A DNA stretch of 40,750 bases from Nevskiaceae bacterium (GCA_018883185.1 VEQP01000024.1:1-40750); one strand, 5' to 3'. Positions 25,056 to 34,154 are shown, counted from the first letter of the stretch. Notes: generated by a model not told the origin, from the sequence alone. A program made the numbers and translations.

Positions 25056-27019
25056 TGCGCCGCGGGCGGCGTATCGCCGCCTCGATCAGCACTCATCGCG
25101 GTGCGATACAGCCAGGCGCCGAGGACGGCGAGCACCACGAGACCCAGTGTCTCGCCGAACTGCAGCGATGCCGGCAGCGCGAGCACGTCGGCTCGCCCCG
25201 AGGTAACGATCGGAATGGCGATGCCGATGCCCATCAACGCTTCGCCGGTGATAACTCCCGCGGCGAACAACAAGCCTTTGCGGTTGGCGCGCTCGAGACC
25301 GGCTTGATCCGTGCCGCGGCGTCGCAGTTGTCGTTCGACGAGATGCGCAATCACACCTCCGATGAAAATCGGCGTCATCAACTCGAGCGGCAGATAGATA
25401 CCGACAGCCGCCGCCAGTACAGGCGTGCGAAAGTTGGCGCCGCGGGCCTTCAGCGTTTCGTCGAGTACGATGATGGCAACGCCGATGAGCGCGCCGATGG
25501 CGATCATGTCCCAGGGCAGCTGGCCACCAAAGAGGCCCTTGGATACCGACGCCATCAACGTGGCTTGCGGGGCGGGCAGCGGTTTCGGGTGTGCCTCGGT
25601 CGCTACGCCGATGCCGTAGGCATCGGCAAGCAGATTGAGCACCGGCGCCATGACCAGCGCACTGCTCGCCGCGCCGATCGCCAGCATGACCTGCTGACGC
25701 CAGGGCGTTGCGCCGACGATGTAACCGCACTTGAGATCCTGCAGGTTGTCACCGGCAATGCAGGCTGCGCAGCACACCACCGCGCCGATCATCACCGCGG
25801 CGACCGGTCCGATGCTGCTGTCCGGGCCCATCATGAGCAGCAGCATGACCGCGGAAAACAGGATGGTGGCAATGGTGATGCCCGATACCGGGTTGTTCGA
25901 AGAGCCGACAAGCCCTGCCATGTAGGCTGATACCGAACAGAACAGGAACCCCGTTACCACCATCACGATGGTCATCGGCAGACTGACGGCGAGGTTGCCG
26001 ACGATAGCCTGATAGAGCGCCGCGAGCGGCAGCGTGAACACAACGATGCCGATCAGCACGGATTTCATCGGCAAGTCTTGCTCGGTGTGTGCGACCGCAA
26101 CGCCGGCTGCACTCGCGCGGGCCGCAGCGAGGCCGCTGCGCACGCCCGAGACCAGTGAGTGACGCAGGGACACGAGCGCCCACATACCACCGACCAACAT
26201 GGCACCCACACCGAGGTAGCGGATCTGCTTCGACCACAGCAGGCCCGCGAGGTCCTCTGCGGGTAGGCCCGCGGCCATCGTGGCGAGCTCGGCGTTGCCA
26301 GGCAGCACGTAGGCGGCGTACACGGGAATGGCGATGTTCCATGACAGCATCGCGCCGGCCAGCACGACGATGCCGACATTGAGTCCCACGATGTAGCCGA
26401 CGCCAATCAGCGCGGGCGAGAGGTTGGTGCCGAAGTAGCCGAGATACTTGCCAAAGAATCCGGCGCTCGCCGCGGCGTCGGGGATGAGTCGAAGTCCGCT
26501 CGCTGCGGCGAGTTTCGCGAAGGCACCCCCGAGCGCAGACAGACCGAGAATGCGGATGCCTTCGGCGGGGTTTTCGCCGGTCTTGAGCACTTCAGCGGCC
26601 GCTTGGCCTTCAGGAAAGGCAAGTTTTTGCTCGACGATGAGCGCTCGGCGCAGCGGCACCGAGAACAGCACGCCGAGAATGCCACCGAGCCCTGCGATGG
26701 CAAGCACCCAAGAATATTTGAAGTCCTGCCAGAAGCCGAGAATGACCAGCGCCGGGATGGTGAAGATCACGCCGGAGGCGATCGAGGAGCCTGCCGAAGC
26801 ACCGGTTTGAACAATGTTGTTTTCGAGAATGCCACCTCCCCCGAGTGCACGCAGCACTGCCATGGAGACCACGGCAGCCGGGATCGCAGAGGCGATGGTC
26901 ATGCCCGCGAACAAACCGAGGTAAGTGTTGGCCGCGGCGAGAACCATGGCGAGCACGATCGCCAAGGTGATCGCGCGGAACGTCAGCTGCGGGGGCAGCG
27001 CGGCTGACGACGTACTCAC
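25052..27019 (-). CDS. OPT family oligopeptide transporter
   Basis: Polytopic inner-membrane transporter of the OPT superfamily, which takes up oligopeptides or metal-siderophore conjugates. Family features are TYLGLFAGMTIASAIPAAVV, the ENNIVQTGASAGSSIASG segment and a VGSSNNPVSGITI motif near the middle, with AGDNLQDLKCGYIVGATPWRQQ further on (cited in part). Length is 655 aa with about 15 hydrophobic segments. Start GTG at 27019 overlaps the POT stop (GTGA). Whether peptides or metal chelates are the substrate cannot be read from the sequence; its coupling to a POT gene favours peptides. Confidence 0.93.
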   Translation of the reverse strand: MSTSSAALPPQLTFRAITLAIVLAMVLAAANTYLGLFAGMTIASAIPAAVVSMAVLRALGGGGILENNIVQTGASAGSSIASGVIFTIPALVILGFWQDFKYSWVLAIAGLGGILGVLFSVPLRRALIVEQKLAFPEGQAAAEVLKTGENPAEGIRILGLSALGGAFAKLAAASGLRLIPDAAASAGFFGKYLGYFGTNLSPALIGVGYIVGLNVGIVVLAGAMLSWNIAIPVYAAYVLPGNAELATMAAGLPAEDLAGLLWSKQIRYLGVGAMLVGGMWALVSLRHSLVSGVRSGLAAARASAAGVAVAHTEQDLPMKSVLIGIVVFTLPLAALYQAIVGNLAVSLPMTIVMVVTGFLFCSVSAYMAGLVGSSNNPVSGITIATILFSAVMLLLMMGPDSSIGPVAAVMIGAVVCCAACIAGDNLQDLKCGYIVGATPWRQQVMLAIGAASSALVMAPVLNLLADAYGIGVATEAHPKPLPAPQATLMASVSKGLFGGQLPWDMIAIGALIGVAIIVLDETLKARGANFRTPVLAAAVGIYLPLELMTPIFIGGVIAHLVERQLRRRGTDQAGLERANRKGLLFAAGVITGEALMGIGIAIPIVTSGRADVLALPASLQFGETLGLVVLAVLGAWLYRTAMSADRGGDTPPAAH

Positions 27020-28521
27020 TTATCGTCACCAGCGAGCTTGCGAAGAACCGGCGAGGCGAGAATCAGCACGAGGCCCGCGCCGCCTGCGATGAAGCACATC
27101 TGCAGGAATTGGTCGGGCATTTCAGCCGCTGCGGCACCACCCACGTGACCACCGATCAGTCCGGCGAGTGCGTTACCGACGGCAGCACCGAGGAACCAAG
27201 TGCCCATCATTTGTCCAACGTAACGCTTCGGTGCGAGTTTGGTGACGTTCGAGAGGCCAACCGGTGAGAGACACAGTTCGCCGAAGGTGTGCAGCATGTA
27301 GGTGAGCAGCAGCCAGGTGGGCGCGACCTTGCCGCCTGTGGAGACCACGAGTTGCGCCGCCCACATCATCACGAGAAAACCGACGCCGACGAGCACGAGA
27401 GCTAGACCGAACTTCGCGGGCGAGGAGGGATCGAGATGGCGCTTGCCGAGCTCGACCCATAGCCACGCGAAGAATGGCGCGAAGATCACCACGAAAATCG
27501 GATTGGCCGATTGGTACCACGCCGCCGGGTGCTCGTTGTCGTCGAATAGATGGCCGAGCCAAGAGCGATCCGTATAGTCCTGCGCGAACAGGTTGAAGGT
27601 GGTCGCGGCCTGCTCGAAGCCTGCCCAGAACAGCGCCGCGCACAAGAAGAACACGCCGATCAGCGCGACGCGCTTCTTTTCGTTCGAGTCGAGACCGCCG
27701 AAAACGAACACGTAAATAAAGAACAGGAAGCCAAGCACCACCATGCCGGTGGCGAAGAGTTGGGCGAGCGCGGTGATGGTGACGGGAATCGTGCCGGTGT
27801 ACAGCAACAGTGCGAGCACGCCGACGACGAGCGCACCAATTGTCACGTTGCGCCAGCCCGCGCTGCGCTCGGCATCGGTCACATCTTGCGGTGCCAGACC
27901 TGCGTTACCCAGATAGTGCTCGGTCATGCGGTACTGCAGCACGCCGATCAGCATGGCTGCGCCTGCGCAAAAGAATCCGGCTCTCCAGTTCCATGATTCG
28001 CCGATGGTGCCCGCGATGAATGGTGCGAGCAGAGCGCCGAGGTTGATACCCATGTAGAAAATCGAGAAGCCTGCGTCGCGTCGCGCGCCCGGCTGGCCCT
28101 CGTACAGCGCACCGACGATGGCCGAGATGTTGGGCTTCAGCAGACCAACGCCGATCACGATGACGGCGAGGCCTAAGTAGAACACGCCGGGGCCGGCAGG
28201 TACGGCAAGCAGGAAATTCCCGAGCGCGATGATGATGCCGCCCCAGTAGACCGCGCGCCGTTGGCCGATCAATCGGTCGGCGATCCAGCCGCCCGGCAGC
28301 GAAAACAGGAATACGGCACCCGTGTAGAGCCCGTAGATGGCGCCCGCGGTTTCGCGGTCCATGCCGAAGCCGGGATTGGCCTCCGTGGTGGCCGCCACCA
28401 GAAACAGCACGAGCAGCGCGCGCATGCCGTAGTAGGTGAAGCGTTCGAAGAACTCGGTCATGAACAGCGTCGCGAGTCCGCGCGGATGCCCGAGAAAAGT
28501 CTTGTTAGAGGAATCGTTCAT
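27016..28521 (-). CDS. POT/PTR2 family proton-dependent peptide transporter
   Basis: Major-facilitator peptide symporter for di- and tripeptides. The helix-1 proton-coupling motif ExxERFxYY is present as EFFERFTYYGMRALL, and the PTR2 signature region LGLAVIVIGVGLLKPNISAIVGALY follows (cited in part). About twelve to fourteen helices; length 501 aa, close to the E. coli DtpA family. ATG at 28521 follows a G-rich stretch with imperfect spacing. It is 75 bases downstream of the tatC stop, so it may have its own promoter or share the tat transcript. First gene of the transporter operon. Confidence 0.95.
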   Translation of the reverse strand: MNDSSNKTFLGHPRGLATLFMTEFFERFTYYGMRALLVLFLVAATTEANPGFGMDRETAGAIYGLYTGAVFLFSLPGGWIADRLIGQRRAVYWGGIIIALGNFLLAVPAGPGVFYLGLAVIVIGVGLLKPNISAIVGALYEGQPGARRDAGFSIFYMGINLGALLAPFIAGTIGESWNWRAGFFCAGAAMLIGVLQYRMTEHYLGNAGLAPQDVTDAERSAGWRNVTIGALVVGVLALLLYTGTIPVTITALAQLFATGMVVLGFLFFIYVFVFGGLDSNEKKRVALIGVFFLCAALFWAGFEQAATTFNLFAQDYTDRSWLGHLFDDNEHPAAWYQSANPIFVVIFAPFFAWLWVELGKRHLDPSSPAKFGLALVLVGVGFLVMMWAAQLVVSTGGKVAPTWLLLTYMLHTFGELCLSPVGLSNVTKLAPKRYVGQMMGTWFLGAAVGNALAGLIGGHVGGAAAAEMPDQFLQMCFIAGGAGLVLILASPVLRKLAGDDK

Positions 28522-28573
28522 TGGATGTCAGCCCCCCGCAAAGTGCTGCCGAGTGTGCGTGATCCCGGGGGTT

Positions 28574-28591
28574 GGCGGCAAGGCAGCCGCC
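28574..28591 (-). terminator. GC-rich hairpin downstream of tatC
   Basis: GGCGGC (28574-28579) and GCCGCC (28586-28591) form a 6-bp stem with a 6-base loop in the gap between the tatC stop and the POT gene. No T run follows on the minus strand, so this is a weak terminator candidate. Confidence 0.25.
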
Positions 28592-28596
28592 GTGGC

Positions 28597-29367
28597 TCAG
28601 GCTTCGGCTTCGTTGGCCTCAGCCTCGCTCTTGCGCCGCATGCGCTCCATCAGTCGAGCCATAAGCAGACCGCTTTCGTAGAGCAGGTACATGGGCACGG
28701 CCATGATCGTCTGCGAGATAGCGTCGGGCGGCGTCAGTATGGCCGCGACCACGAAAATACCGATCAACACGTAGCCGCGTGCCTCGGCGAGTTTCTCGAC
28801 GCCGACGAGGCGCGTGAGCACCAGCAGCACAACCACCACCGGAACCTCGAAGGCGAGACCGAAGCACAGGAACATGGTGAGCACGAAATCCATGTAGCTC
28901 GTGATGTCGGTCATCATGCGTACGCCGGCCGGTGTGGTGTTGGCGAAGAACTGGAACATCACCGGGAACACTACGAAGTAGGCGAAGGCGACGCCTGCAT
29001 AGAACAGCAACACCGAGGAAACCAGCAGCGGCATCGCGAAACGTTTTTCGTGGCGGTACAGGCCTGGCGCGATGAACGCCCAGATCTGATAGAGCACGTA
29101 GGGCATTGCCAGAAACAGTGCCACGAAGAAAGCCAGCTTGAACGGCGTCATGAACGGCGAGATCACGCTGGTGGCAATCAGCGAAGAGCCGGCCGGCAGT
29201 TGGTTGATGAGCGGCTGCGCCACCAACGTGAATACTTCGTTGGCGAAGAACGCGAGCGGCGCGAAGACCAGAATCACCGAGACGAAGGCGCGCAGCAGCC
29301 GATCACGCAACTCGAGCAGATGCGAGATCAGGGTACCTTCGGCCAGTTGTTCAGGCTCGCCGCTCAT
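28597..29367 (-). CDS. tatC: Twin-arginine translocase subunit TatC
   Basis: Receptor core of the Tat pathway that exports folded proteins. Six hydrophobic segments; the N-terminal signal-recognition region LISHLLELRDRLLRA and the loop QIWAFIAPGLYRHEKR carry the conserved signal-binding residues. Also present are FAYFVVFPVM and the AILTPPDAISQ segment. Length is 256 aa against 258 in E. coli. ATG at 29367 overlaps the tatB end by 17 bases. Order dtd-tatA-tatB-tatC on the minus strand. Confidence 0.98.
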   Translation of the reverse strand: MSGEPEQLAEGTLISHLLELRDRLLRAFVSVILVFAPLAFFANEVFTLVAQPLINQLPAGSSLIATSVISPFMTPFKLAFFVALFLAMPYVLYQIWAFIAPGLYRHEKRFAMPLLVSSVLLFYAGVAFAYFVVFPVMFQFFANTTPAGVRMMTDITSYMDFVLTMFLCFGLAFEVPVVVVLLVLTRLVGVEKLAEARGYVLIGIFVVAAILTPPDAISQTIMAVPMYLLYESGLLMARLMERMRRKSEAEANEAEA

Positions 29368-29746
29368 CCTGCGGGGGCGCCTCGGCTTGCGGAGGCGTCT
29401 CGGTGGGCTTCGGGGTCTCGTCCACGGTGCCGGTGGCGTCCATGAACGGCGGTGGTTCGGCGTTTAGCGTGTCGGTTTCGGTGGCGGCGGGCGCCGGCGC
29501 TGCCGTTGATGCCGATGCCGCCGTTGATGCCGATGCCGCCGTGGCTGCTGAGTCGCGCTCCTGTCGGCGTCGCGTGTTTTCGAGCGATTCCTCTTCCAAC
29601 TGCTCGCGGAACTGTCGTGCCATGGCGCGGGCTCGACCCATCCAGCGGCCGATCTCGCCGACGACCTTCGGTAGTTTTTCCGGGCCGAGCACGAGCAGCG
29701 CCAGCCCCATGATCAGCAGCAGTTCGCTGAATCCGACTTCGAACAT
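29351..29746 (-). CDS. tatB: Twin-arginine translocase subunit TatB
   Basis: Single-pass partner of TatC in substrate recognition. The N-terminus FEVGFSELLLIMGLALLVLGPEKLPKV is the diagnostic TatB helix, hinge and Glu/Pro pattern (E8 in the membrane segment, GPEKLP hinge), followed by an amphipathic helix (RWMGRARAMARQFREQLEEE). The C-terminal third is an alanine/proline/threonine-rich tail that contains two copies of ASASTA from an 18-bp tandem repeat. Length is 131 aa against 171 in E. coli. It lies 30 bases after tatA. Confidence 0.96.
   Translation of the reverse strand: MFEVGFSELLLIMGLALLVLGPEKLPKVVGEIGRWMGRARAMARQFREQLEEESLENTRRRQERDSAATAASASTAASASTAAPAPAATETDTLNAEPPPFMDATGTVDETPKPTETPPQAEAPPQDERRA
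29502..29537. repeat. Two tandem 18-bp units inside tatB
   Basis: GCCGTTGATGCCGATGCC occurs twice head to tail without mismatch. It keeps frame and encodes ASASTA twice in the low-complexity TatB tail, so copy number could vary between strains without disrupting the protein. Confidence 0.8.
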
Positions 29747-29776
29747 GGTGATCCCGCCGGAGTCCGGCGAGCCTCG

Positions 29777-30022
29777 TCAGGCGTTGCGGTCGGAGGTCTT
29801 CGCCTCGGCGGCGGTAGGCTTGGCCGACTCCGGGAAATCGGCATCGGCGGCTTCCTGCTTGATCTGCTTGACGCTTTCGGCGGCGTCGCCGTCGTCCATA
29901 CCCTTCTTGAAGCCCTTCACCGCTGCACCGAGGTCGGCACCGATCGTGCGCAGTTTCTTCGCGCCGAATACCAGCAGCACCACCAGCAAGATGATGATCA
30001 ATTCGCGCATTCCGATTCCCAT
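29777..30022 (-). CDS. tatA: Twin-arginine translocase subunit TatA
   Basis: Pore-forming Tat subunit. The transmembrane helix ([14 protein letters not shown]), the FGAKKL hinge and the amphipathic helix ([16 protein letters not shown]) are typical. Length is 81 aa against 89 in E. coli; the tail is rich in A, E, D and K. ATG at 30022 follows AGAGG with suitable spacing; a second ATG at 30010 is possible. The dtd stop lies 84 bases upstream; that gap (30023-30106) holds the ribosome site and AT-rich stretches but no convincing promoter. Confidence 0.96.
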   Translation of the reverse strand: MGIGMRELIIILLVVLLVFGAKKLRTIGADLGAAVKGFKKGMDDGDAAESVKQIKQEAADADFPESAKPTAAEAKTSDRNA

Positions 30023-30106
30023 AACGACCTCTGCTGTACCGCGTTTACAAGGACCCGATGATAGGACAAAAGAGTGGCAAAAATCCGTGAAAGTTCAGCG
30101 GCGTCC

Positions 30107-30556
30107 TCATCCCGACCCGCCCGTCTGTAGCCAGAAGGTCACCGGGCCCTCGTTAACCAACGCCACCTGCATGTCAGCGCCGAAGCGGCCGGTTTCCACC
30201 CGCCCATGGGCCGCCTTGGCGAGTTCGCAGAACCGCAGAAAGAGCCGCTCGGCCTGCTCGGGCGGTGCTGCCGTACTGAATCCGGGCCGGTTGCCTTTGC
30301 GGGTGTCGGCAGCGAGCGTGAACTGGGGCACGAGCAGCAGTCCGCCCGCGGTGTCGGTCAACGAGAGGTTCATCCGGCCAAGGGCATCGGGGAACACACG
30401 ATAAGCGAGAAGTCGCTCCAGTAACCGCTGGGCGGCCTGTTCGTCATCGGCCGGCTGGACGCCGACAAGCACCAGCAAACCGGCATCGATCGCGCCAATA
30501 CACGCTCCTCCGACGCGAACGCTGGCACTGGAGACTCGTTGCAGCAGGGCGATCAT
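30107..30556 (-). CDS. dtd: D-aminoacyl-tRNA deacylase
   Basis: Homodimeric enzyme that hydrolyses D-aminoacyl-tRNA (and glycyl-tRNA-Ala), a chirality proofreader. Signatures are the N-terminus [15 protein letters not shown], the [15 protein letters not shown] active-site segment and the cross-subunit Gly-cisPro motif in NEGPVTFWL. Length is 149 aa against 145 in E. coli. ATG at 30556 fits the family start; the frame remains open further but without similarity. It precedes tatABC on the same strand and is divergent from the cytochrome gene. Confidence 0.97.
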   Translation of the reverse strand: MIALLQRVSSASVRVGGACIGAIDAGLLVLVGVQPADDEQAAQRLLERLLAYRVFPDALGRMNLSLTDTAGGLLLVPQFTLAADTRKGNRPGFSTAAPPEQAERLFLRFCELAKAAHGRVETGRFGADMQVALVNEGPVTFWLQTGGSG

Positions 30557-30642
30557 GCGCGGTCCGTGGTGGCATTTCGGGCTGCGAAACCTTAACATCG
30601 CGGCCGGTTTTACGCTCAATTCGACTGGTTCTGGGGGTTGCG

Positions 30643-31248
30643 GTGTCGAAGTTCCTCGTGGCGCTGTCCTTGATCGTGGCGATGGCCACTCCGTCGGCTT
30701 TCGCGCAGTCGGCCGGCAACGCCGAGCGGGGCGCGCGCCTTGCCTATACCTGTCTCGGATGCCACGGCATTCCGAACTACAAAAACTCCTACCCGAGCTA
30801 CCGCGTGCCCAAGCTGCGCGGCCAGCATCCGGAGTACCTCGTGATTGCCTTGCAGGCCTACCGGTCGGGCGAGCGCAGCCACGCCACCATGCACGCCAAT
30901 GCGTCAGGGTGGACGGACGAACAGTACGCGGACATCGCGGCATTCCTGGCGGGCCCGGTGTTGCAGCCGGGTGCTATTGCCAAGCCCGTCGGCAAGGCGC
31001 CGGCGGCGGCCCAGACCTGCGTCGCCTGCCATGGCAACGATGGGCTCGGCATCACACCGCAGTACCCGAACCTTGCCGGCCAGCATGCCGATTACCTTGA
31101 GCGGGCCTTGACCGACTACAAGAAGGGCGGTCGCAAGAACCCCATCATGGCGGGCTTCGCGGCGCAGTTGTCTGCGGCGGACATCAAGGCCCTTGCGGCG
31201 TACTACTCGGCGCAGCGGCCGGGTCTCGAGACTTCGCGCCGCAAGTAA
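30643..31248 (+). CDS. Cytochrome c4, periplasmic dihaem
   Basis: Two-domain c-type cytochrome that passes electrons to terminal oxidases. A signal peptide (about 1-21, ending SAFA) precedes two haem sites, CLGCH at 37-41 and CVACH at 126-130. The two halves are internal repeats: [19 protein letters not shown] matches [19 protein letters not shown]. Candidate axial methionines are Met83 and the Met in NPIMAGFA. Length is 201 aa, typical for c4. Start is GTG at 30643. The 86-base divergent gap with dtd (30557-30642) shows no clear promoter boxes. Confidence 0.93.
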   Translation: MSKFLVALSLIVAMATPSAFAQSAGNAERGARLAYTCLGCHGIPNYKNSYPSYRVPKLRGQHPEYLVIALQAYRSGERSHATMHANASGWTDEQYADIAAFLAGPVLQPGAIAKPVGKAPAAAQTCVACHGNDGLGITPQYPNLAGQHADYLERALTDYKKGGRKNPIMAGFAAQLSAADIKALAAYYSAQRPGLETSRRK

Positions 31249-31250
31249 CG

Positions 31251-31271
31251 GCCGCGCCCTCAAGGCGCGGC
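31251..31271. terminator. Bidirectional terminator-like hairpin between cytochrome c4 and S9 peptidase genes
   Basis: GCCGCGCC and GGCGCGGC form a perfect 8-bp GC stem with a 5-base loop (CTCAA). The loop contains part of the peptidase stop codon, and the structure begins 3 bases after the cytochrome stop. On the plus strand it is followed by GAGTTTCTCC, a weak T tract. Both genes end here, so it probably serves both. Confidence 0.5.
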
Positions 31272-33227
31272 GAGTTTCTCCAAGAAGCTGGCCGCCGTCT
31301 TCAGATAGAAGTCGCGGTTGGTTTTCTTGCGAAAGCCGTGCCCCTCGTCTTTGGCCGCGAGGTACCACACTTCGCCGCCATTGGCCCTGACTTGCGCCAC
31401 CATTTGTTCGCTTTCTGATGCAGGTACGCGCGGGTCGTTTAGCCCCTGCACGACGAGCAGCGGCTTGCGGATCATGTGCGCACGAGTGAGCGGCGAGATG
31501 CGCTGCAGGAAGCGGCGCATATCAGGGTCGCGTTCATCGCCGTACTCAACGCGTCGCAGATCGCGACGATAGCCCGCCGTGTTGGTGAGGAAGGTGACGA
31601 AGTTGCTGATGCCGACGACGTCGATGCCGCCGCGCAGACGATCTCCATAGGCGATCAGCGAGGCGAGCACCATGTATCCGCCATACGAACCACCCATGAC
31701 CGTCACGCGTGCGGCATCGAACTCATTGCGTGTGCCGATCCAGACGAGCAAGGAGCCGATGTCGCGTACCGAGTCTTCGCGCAGTTGACCGTTGTCGAGC
31801 ATCGTGTAGCGCCGGCCGTAGCCGGTCGAACCGCGTACGTTTGGTTGGATCACTACGTAGCCAAGCTCGTTGACGAGATATTGCAGGAAGGCGCTGTAGC
31901 CCGGGCGTGACTGACCCTCGGGACCCCCGTGGATATCGATCACCACCGGGTGCGGGCCCGCTGTGCGCGGCCGGTAGACGAAGGCGGGGATTTGTCGCGG
32001 CTTATTGCCGTCGCGATCCCAACTTGGATAGCGCACGAGCTCCGCTTCGACGAGTCGCGCAGGGTCGATCGGCCCGGTTTCGCTGCGAGTCCAGCGCGTC
32101 GCCTTGCGGGTCGGCAATTCGTAGGTCCACACATCGCCAGGCGAGCGCGCACTCTCGAGGCTCATGCCGAGCGTGTTGCCCGCACGGTTGAAACGCAGGT
32201 TGAAGATCAGTCCGTCGGGCAGACCGGTAGGGCGAAGCGTCTCGGCGGCGCCGAGATCGATGATCGCCAATCTACTGTATCCATCGACGTTGGCGACATA
32301 GGCAAGATAGCGACCGTCAGGGCCGACTTCGAAGTCGTCGATATCCCATTCGAGCTCGGCGGTCAGCGTGCGCACGCTGCCATCCTGCAGATCGACGTAG
32401 CGCAACTGCTGGAATTCGCCGCCGAGGTCCGCCGTGAAAAACACGCCGCGGCCATCAGCCGAGAACTTCGCACCACCGACACCTGTTTGCGGCAAGGCGA
32501 TCTTGCGGAATGCACCGCTTGATACTTCCGCCACGTACAGTTCCGCGTCGGTGACCGAGATGTAATTGATTAGCAGCAATCTTTGATCATCGGGCGACCA
32601 GTCGGCGGGCGACCAGGTCTGGCCCTGCGATGCGACGACGAGGCGCGGCGCAGCGTTGCTGCCGATGTCGCTGATGTAGATGTCCTGCTGCGTGCCGTTG
32701 CGCGCGTTGCCGTGGAACGCAAGTCGCTTGCCATCGCGTGACCAGAGCGCTCCGCCATGACGCGAAACGCCGTCGGTGAGTCGTCGTTGGCTGCGGTCGC
32801 TGAGCGAGTACACATACAACTGCGCGTTTTCGTTGCCACCGCGATCACGGGCGAAGACGAAGCTGCCGGGACGCCCGTCTGGTTGGGCGCGGGCACTCGT
32901 GGCCGGCTCGGTCTCGAAGGTCAGTTGCTCACGATCGGCGCCGGGTGCGGCGACCCGATGAATTTGCGCCACGTCACCGAAGCGCGTGCTGATCAGCACA
33001 CTGCCGTCGGCGAGGAAGTCCTGAAAGCTCGCGCTGCGGCCGGCGAGCCAGGCGTCCAGGGTGCCGCTGACGCGAGCCGAATGGGCTGGCACGCCATCGA
33101 GCACGAGTGCGCCGAGTTCGCTGCGCGGCGGTGCGACGGCTTGGGCGGTTGCCAGTTCGGCGCCGAGCAGCACGAGGCTGGTTGTGAGCAAGGAAAGCAG
33201 GGTGCGAGCGGTGTATCGGTAAGTCAT
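31260..33227 (-). CDS. S9 family peptidase (prolyl oligopeptidase/acylaminoacyl-peptidase type), exported
   Basis: Serine peptidase with an N-terminal signal peptide (about 1-28, ending LATAQ), a beta-propeller of WD40-like repeats (about 50-370) and a C-terminal alpha/beta-hydrolase domain. The catalytic triad is visible: Ser514 in MGGSYGGYM, Asp598 in GLNDPRVP and His630 in DEGHGF. The oxyanion/HGGPEGQ loop is present. Length is 655 aa. ATG at 33227 starts the signal peptide; the frame runs on upstream without family similarity. It probably degrades peptides in the periplasm. Divergent from the lyase gene by 54 bases (33228-33281), where no convincing promoter was seen. Confidence 0.94.
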   Translation of the reverse strand: MTYRYTARTLLSLLTTSLVLLGAELATAQAVAPPRSELGALVLDGVPAHSARVSGTLDAWLAGRSASFQDFLADGSVLISTRFGDVAQIHRVAAPGADREQLTFETEPATSARAQPDGRPGSFVFARDRGGNENAQLYVYSLSDRSQRRLTDGVSRHGGALWSRDGKRLAFHGNARNGTQQDIYISDIGSNAAPRLVVASQGQTWSPADWSPDDQRLLLINYISVTDAELYVAEVSSGAFRKIALPQTGVGGAKFSADGRGVFFTADLGGEFQQLRYVDLQDGSVRTLTAELEWDIDDFEVGPDGRYLAYVANVDGYSRLAIIDLGAAETLRPTGLPDGLIFNLRFNRAGNTLGMSLESARSPGDVWTYELPTRKATRWTRSETGPIDPARLVEAELVRYPSWDRDGNKPRQIPAFVYRPRTAGPHPVVIDIHGGPEGQSRPGYSAFLQYLVNELGYVVIQPNVRGSTGYGRRYTMLDNGQLREDSVRDIGSLLVWIGTRNEFDAARVTVMGGSYGGYMVLASLIAYGDRLRGGIDVVGISNFVTFLTNTAGYRRDLRRVEYGDERDPDMRRFLQRISPLTRAHMIRKPLLVVQGLNDPRVPASESEQMVAQVRANGGEVWYLAAKDEGHGFRKKTNRDFYLKTAASFLEKLAAP

Positions 33228-33281
33228 GTCTGCTATGTTGCCCGACCTTGCAATCGTCTCCAATCCTGCTCGGAGCCCGTG

Positions 33282-34154
33282 ATGGCTGACCCTCGTCTGA
33301 AACGCAAACTCGATGCCGGCGAGTTCATCGTCGCGCCCGGTGTCTTCGACATGATCTCGGCGATGTTGGCCGAGCGAGTCGGCTTCGATGCGGTGTACGC
33401 CTCGGGGTTCTGGCTCACGGCTTCGCACCTCGGTATCCCCGATGCGGGTCTCGCCACCTACACGGACATGCTCTCGCGCATCGCCAAGGTGGTCGAGAAG
33501 TCCTCGGCACCGGTGATCGCCGATGCCGACACGGGCTTCGGTGGCTTGCTCAACGTGCAGCACACGGTGCGCGGCTACGAGCGGGCGGGTGTCAGCGCCA
33601 TCCAGATCGAAGACCAAGAGTTCCCGAAGAAATGTGGGCATACACCGTATCGCCGCGTGATTCCGCTCGAAGATATGGTGGCCAAGGTGCGTGTTGCCGT
33701 TGACGCGCGCACTGACCCGAATTTTCTCGTCATCGCGCGCACCGATGCCCGTACCGGTCTCGGCTTCGAGGAAGCCGTGCGCCGCGGTGCAGCCTATGCC
33801 GAGGCGGGCGCGGATCTCGTGTTCGTCGAATCGCTGCAGTCCGAGGAGGAGATGCGGCGCGCCTGCGCGCTCATTCGCGCGCCGATGATGGCAAACATGT
33901 CCGATGGCGGTAAAACGCCGATCCGTCCGGCCAAGGAGCTGGCCTCCTTCGGCTATCGCTTGGCTATTTGGCCCGCGATGGCTGCGCTCTCGGCGAGTGC
34001 TGCCATAGAGCGTGCGATGCTGAACCTCAAAGCGACCGGTACCAGCGTTTCGCCCGACGTAGCGTTGTTCGGCTTCGACGATTTTTGCCGCATGGTCGGT
34101 TTCGAGGACGTGTGGGCGTTCGAAGAAAAATGGAAGGACGTACTCGGCAAATGA
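33282..34154 (+). CDS. Isocitrate lyase/PEP mutase superfamily carbon-carbon lyase
   Basis: TIM-barrel enzyme of the ICL/PEP-mutase superfamily. The Mg-binding DADTGFGG (Asp81, Asp83) and the gating loop FPKKCGHTPYR with Cys118 point to C-C bond lyases (2-methylisocitrate, 2,3-dimethylmalate or oxaloacetate-type substrates) rather than phosphonate mutases, which lack this Cys. Other family segments are YASGFWLTASHLG and LVIARTDART. Length is 290 aa. ATG at 33282 has GGAG upstream. No prpC, prpD or aceB lies nearby, so methylcitrate or glyoxylate function is not supported by context. The stop overlaps the next gene (ATGA, 34151-34154). The exact substrate is unknown. Confidence 0.9.
   Translation: MADPRLKRKLDAGEFIVAPGVFDMISAMLAERVGFDAVYASGFWLTASHLGIPDAGLATYTDMLSRIAKVVEKSSAPVIADADTGFGGLLNVQHTVRGYERAGVSAIQIEDQEFPKKCGHTPYRRVIPLEDMVAKVRVAVDARTDPNFLVIARTDARTGLGFEEAVRRGAAYAEAGADLVFVESLQSEEEMRRACALIRAPMMANMSDGGKTPIRPAKELASFGYRLAIWPAMAALSASAAIERAMLNLKATGTSVSPDVALFGFDDFCRMVGFEDVWAFEEKWKDVLGK

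Noticed and set aside
28261..29445. Long plus-strand open frame opposite the POT and tatC genes
   Set aside because: Its product is rich in H, E, Q and R with no family features, as expected for the antisense of membrane proteins in high-GC DNA. The minus-strand genes are unmistakable.
29403..30404. 333-codon plus-strand open frame opposite tatB, tatA and dtd
   Set aside because: Low-complexity S/A/V-rich product, antisense to three clear genes.
33282..34154. Calling the lyase prpB or aceA
   Set aside because: Length and the KKCGH loop fit several subfamilies, and no methylcitrate or glyoxylate genes are adjacent, so a specific symbol is not justified.
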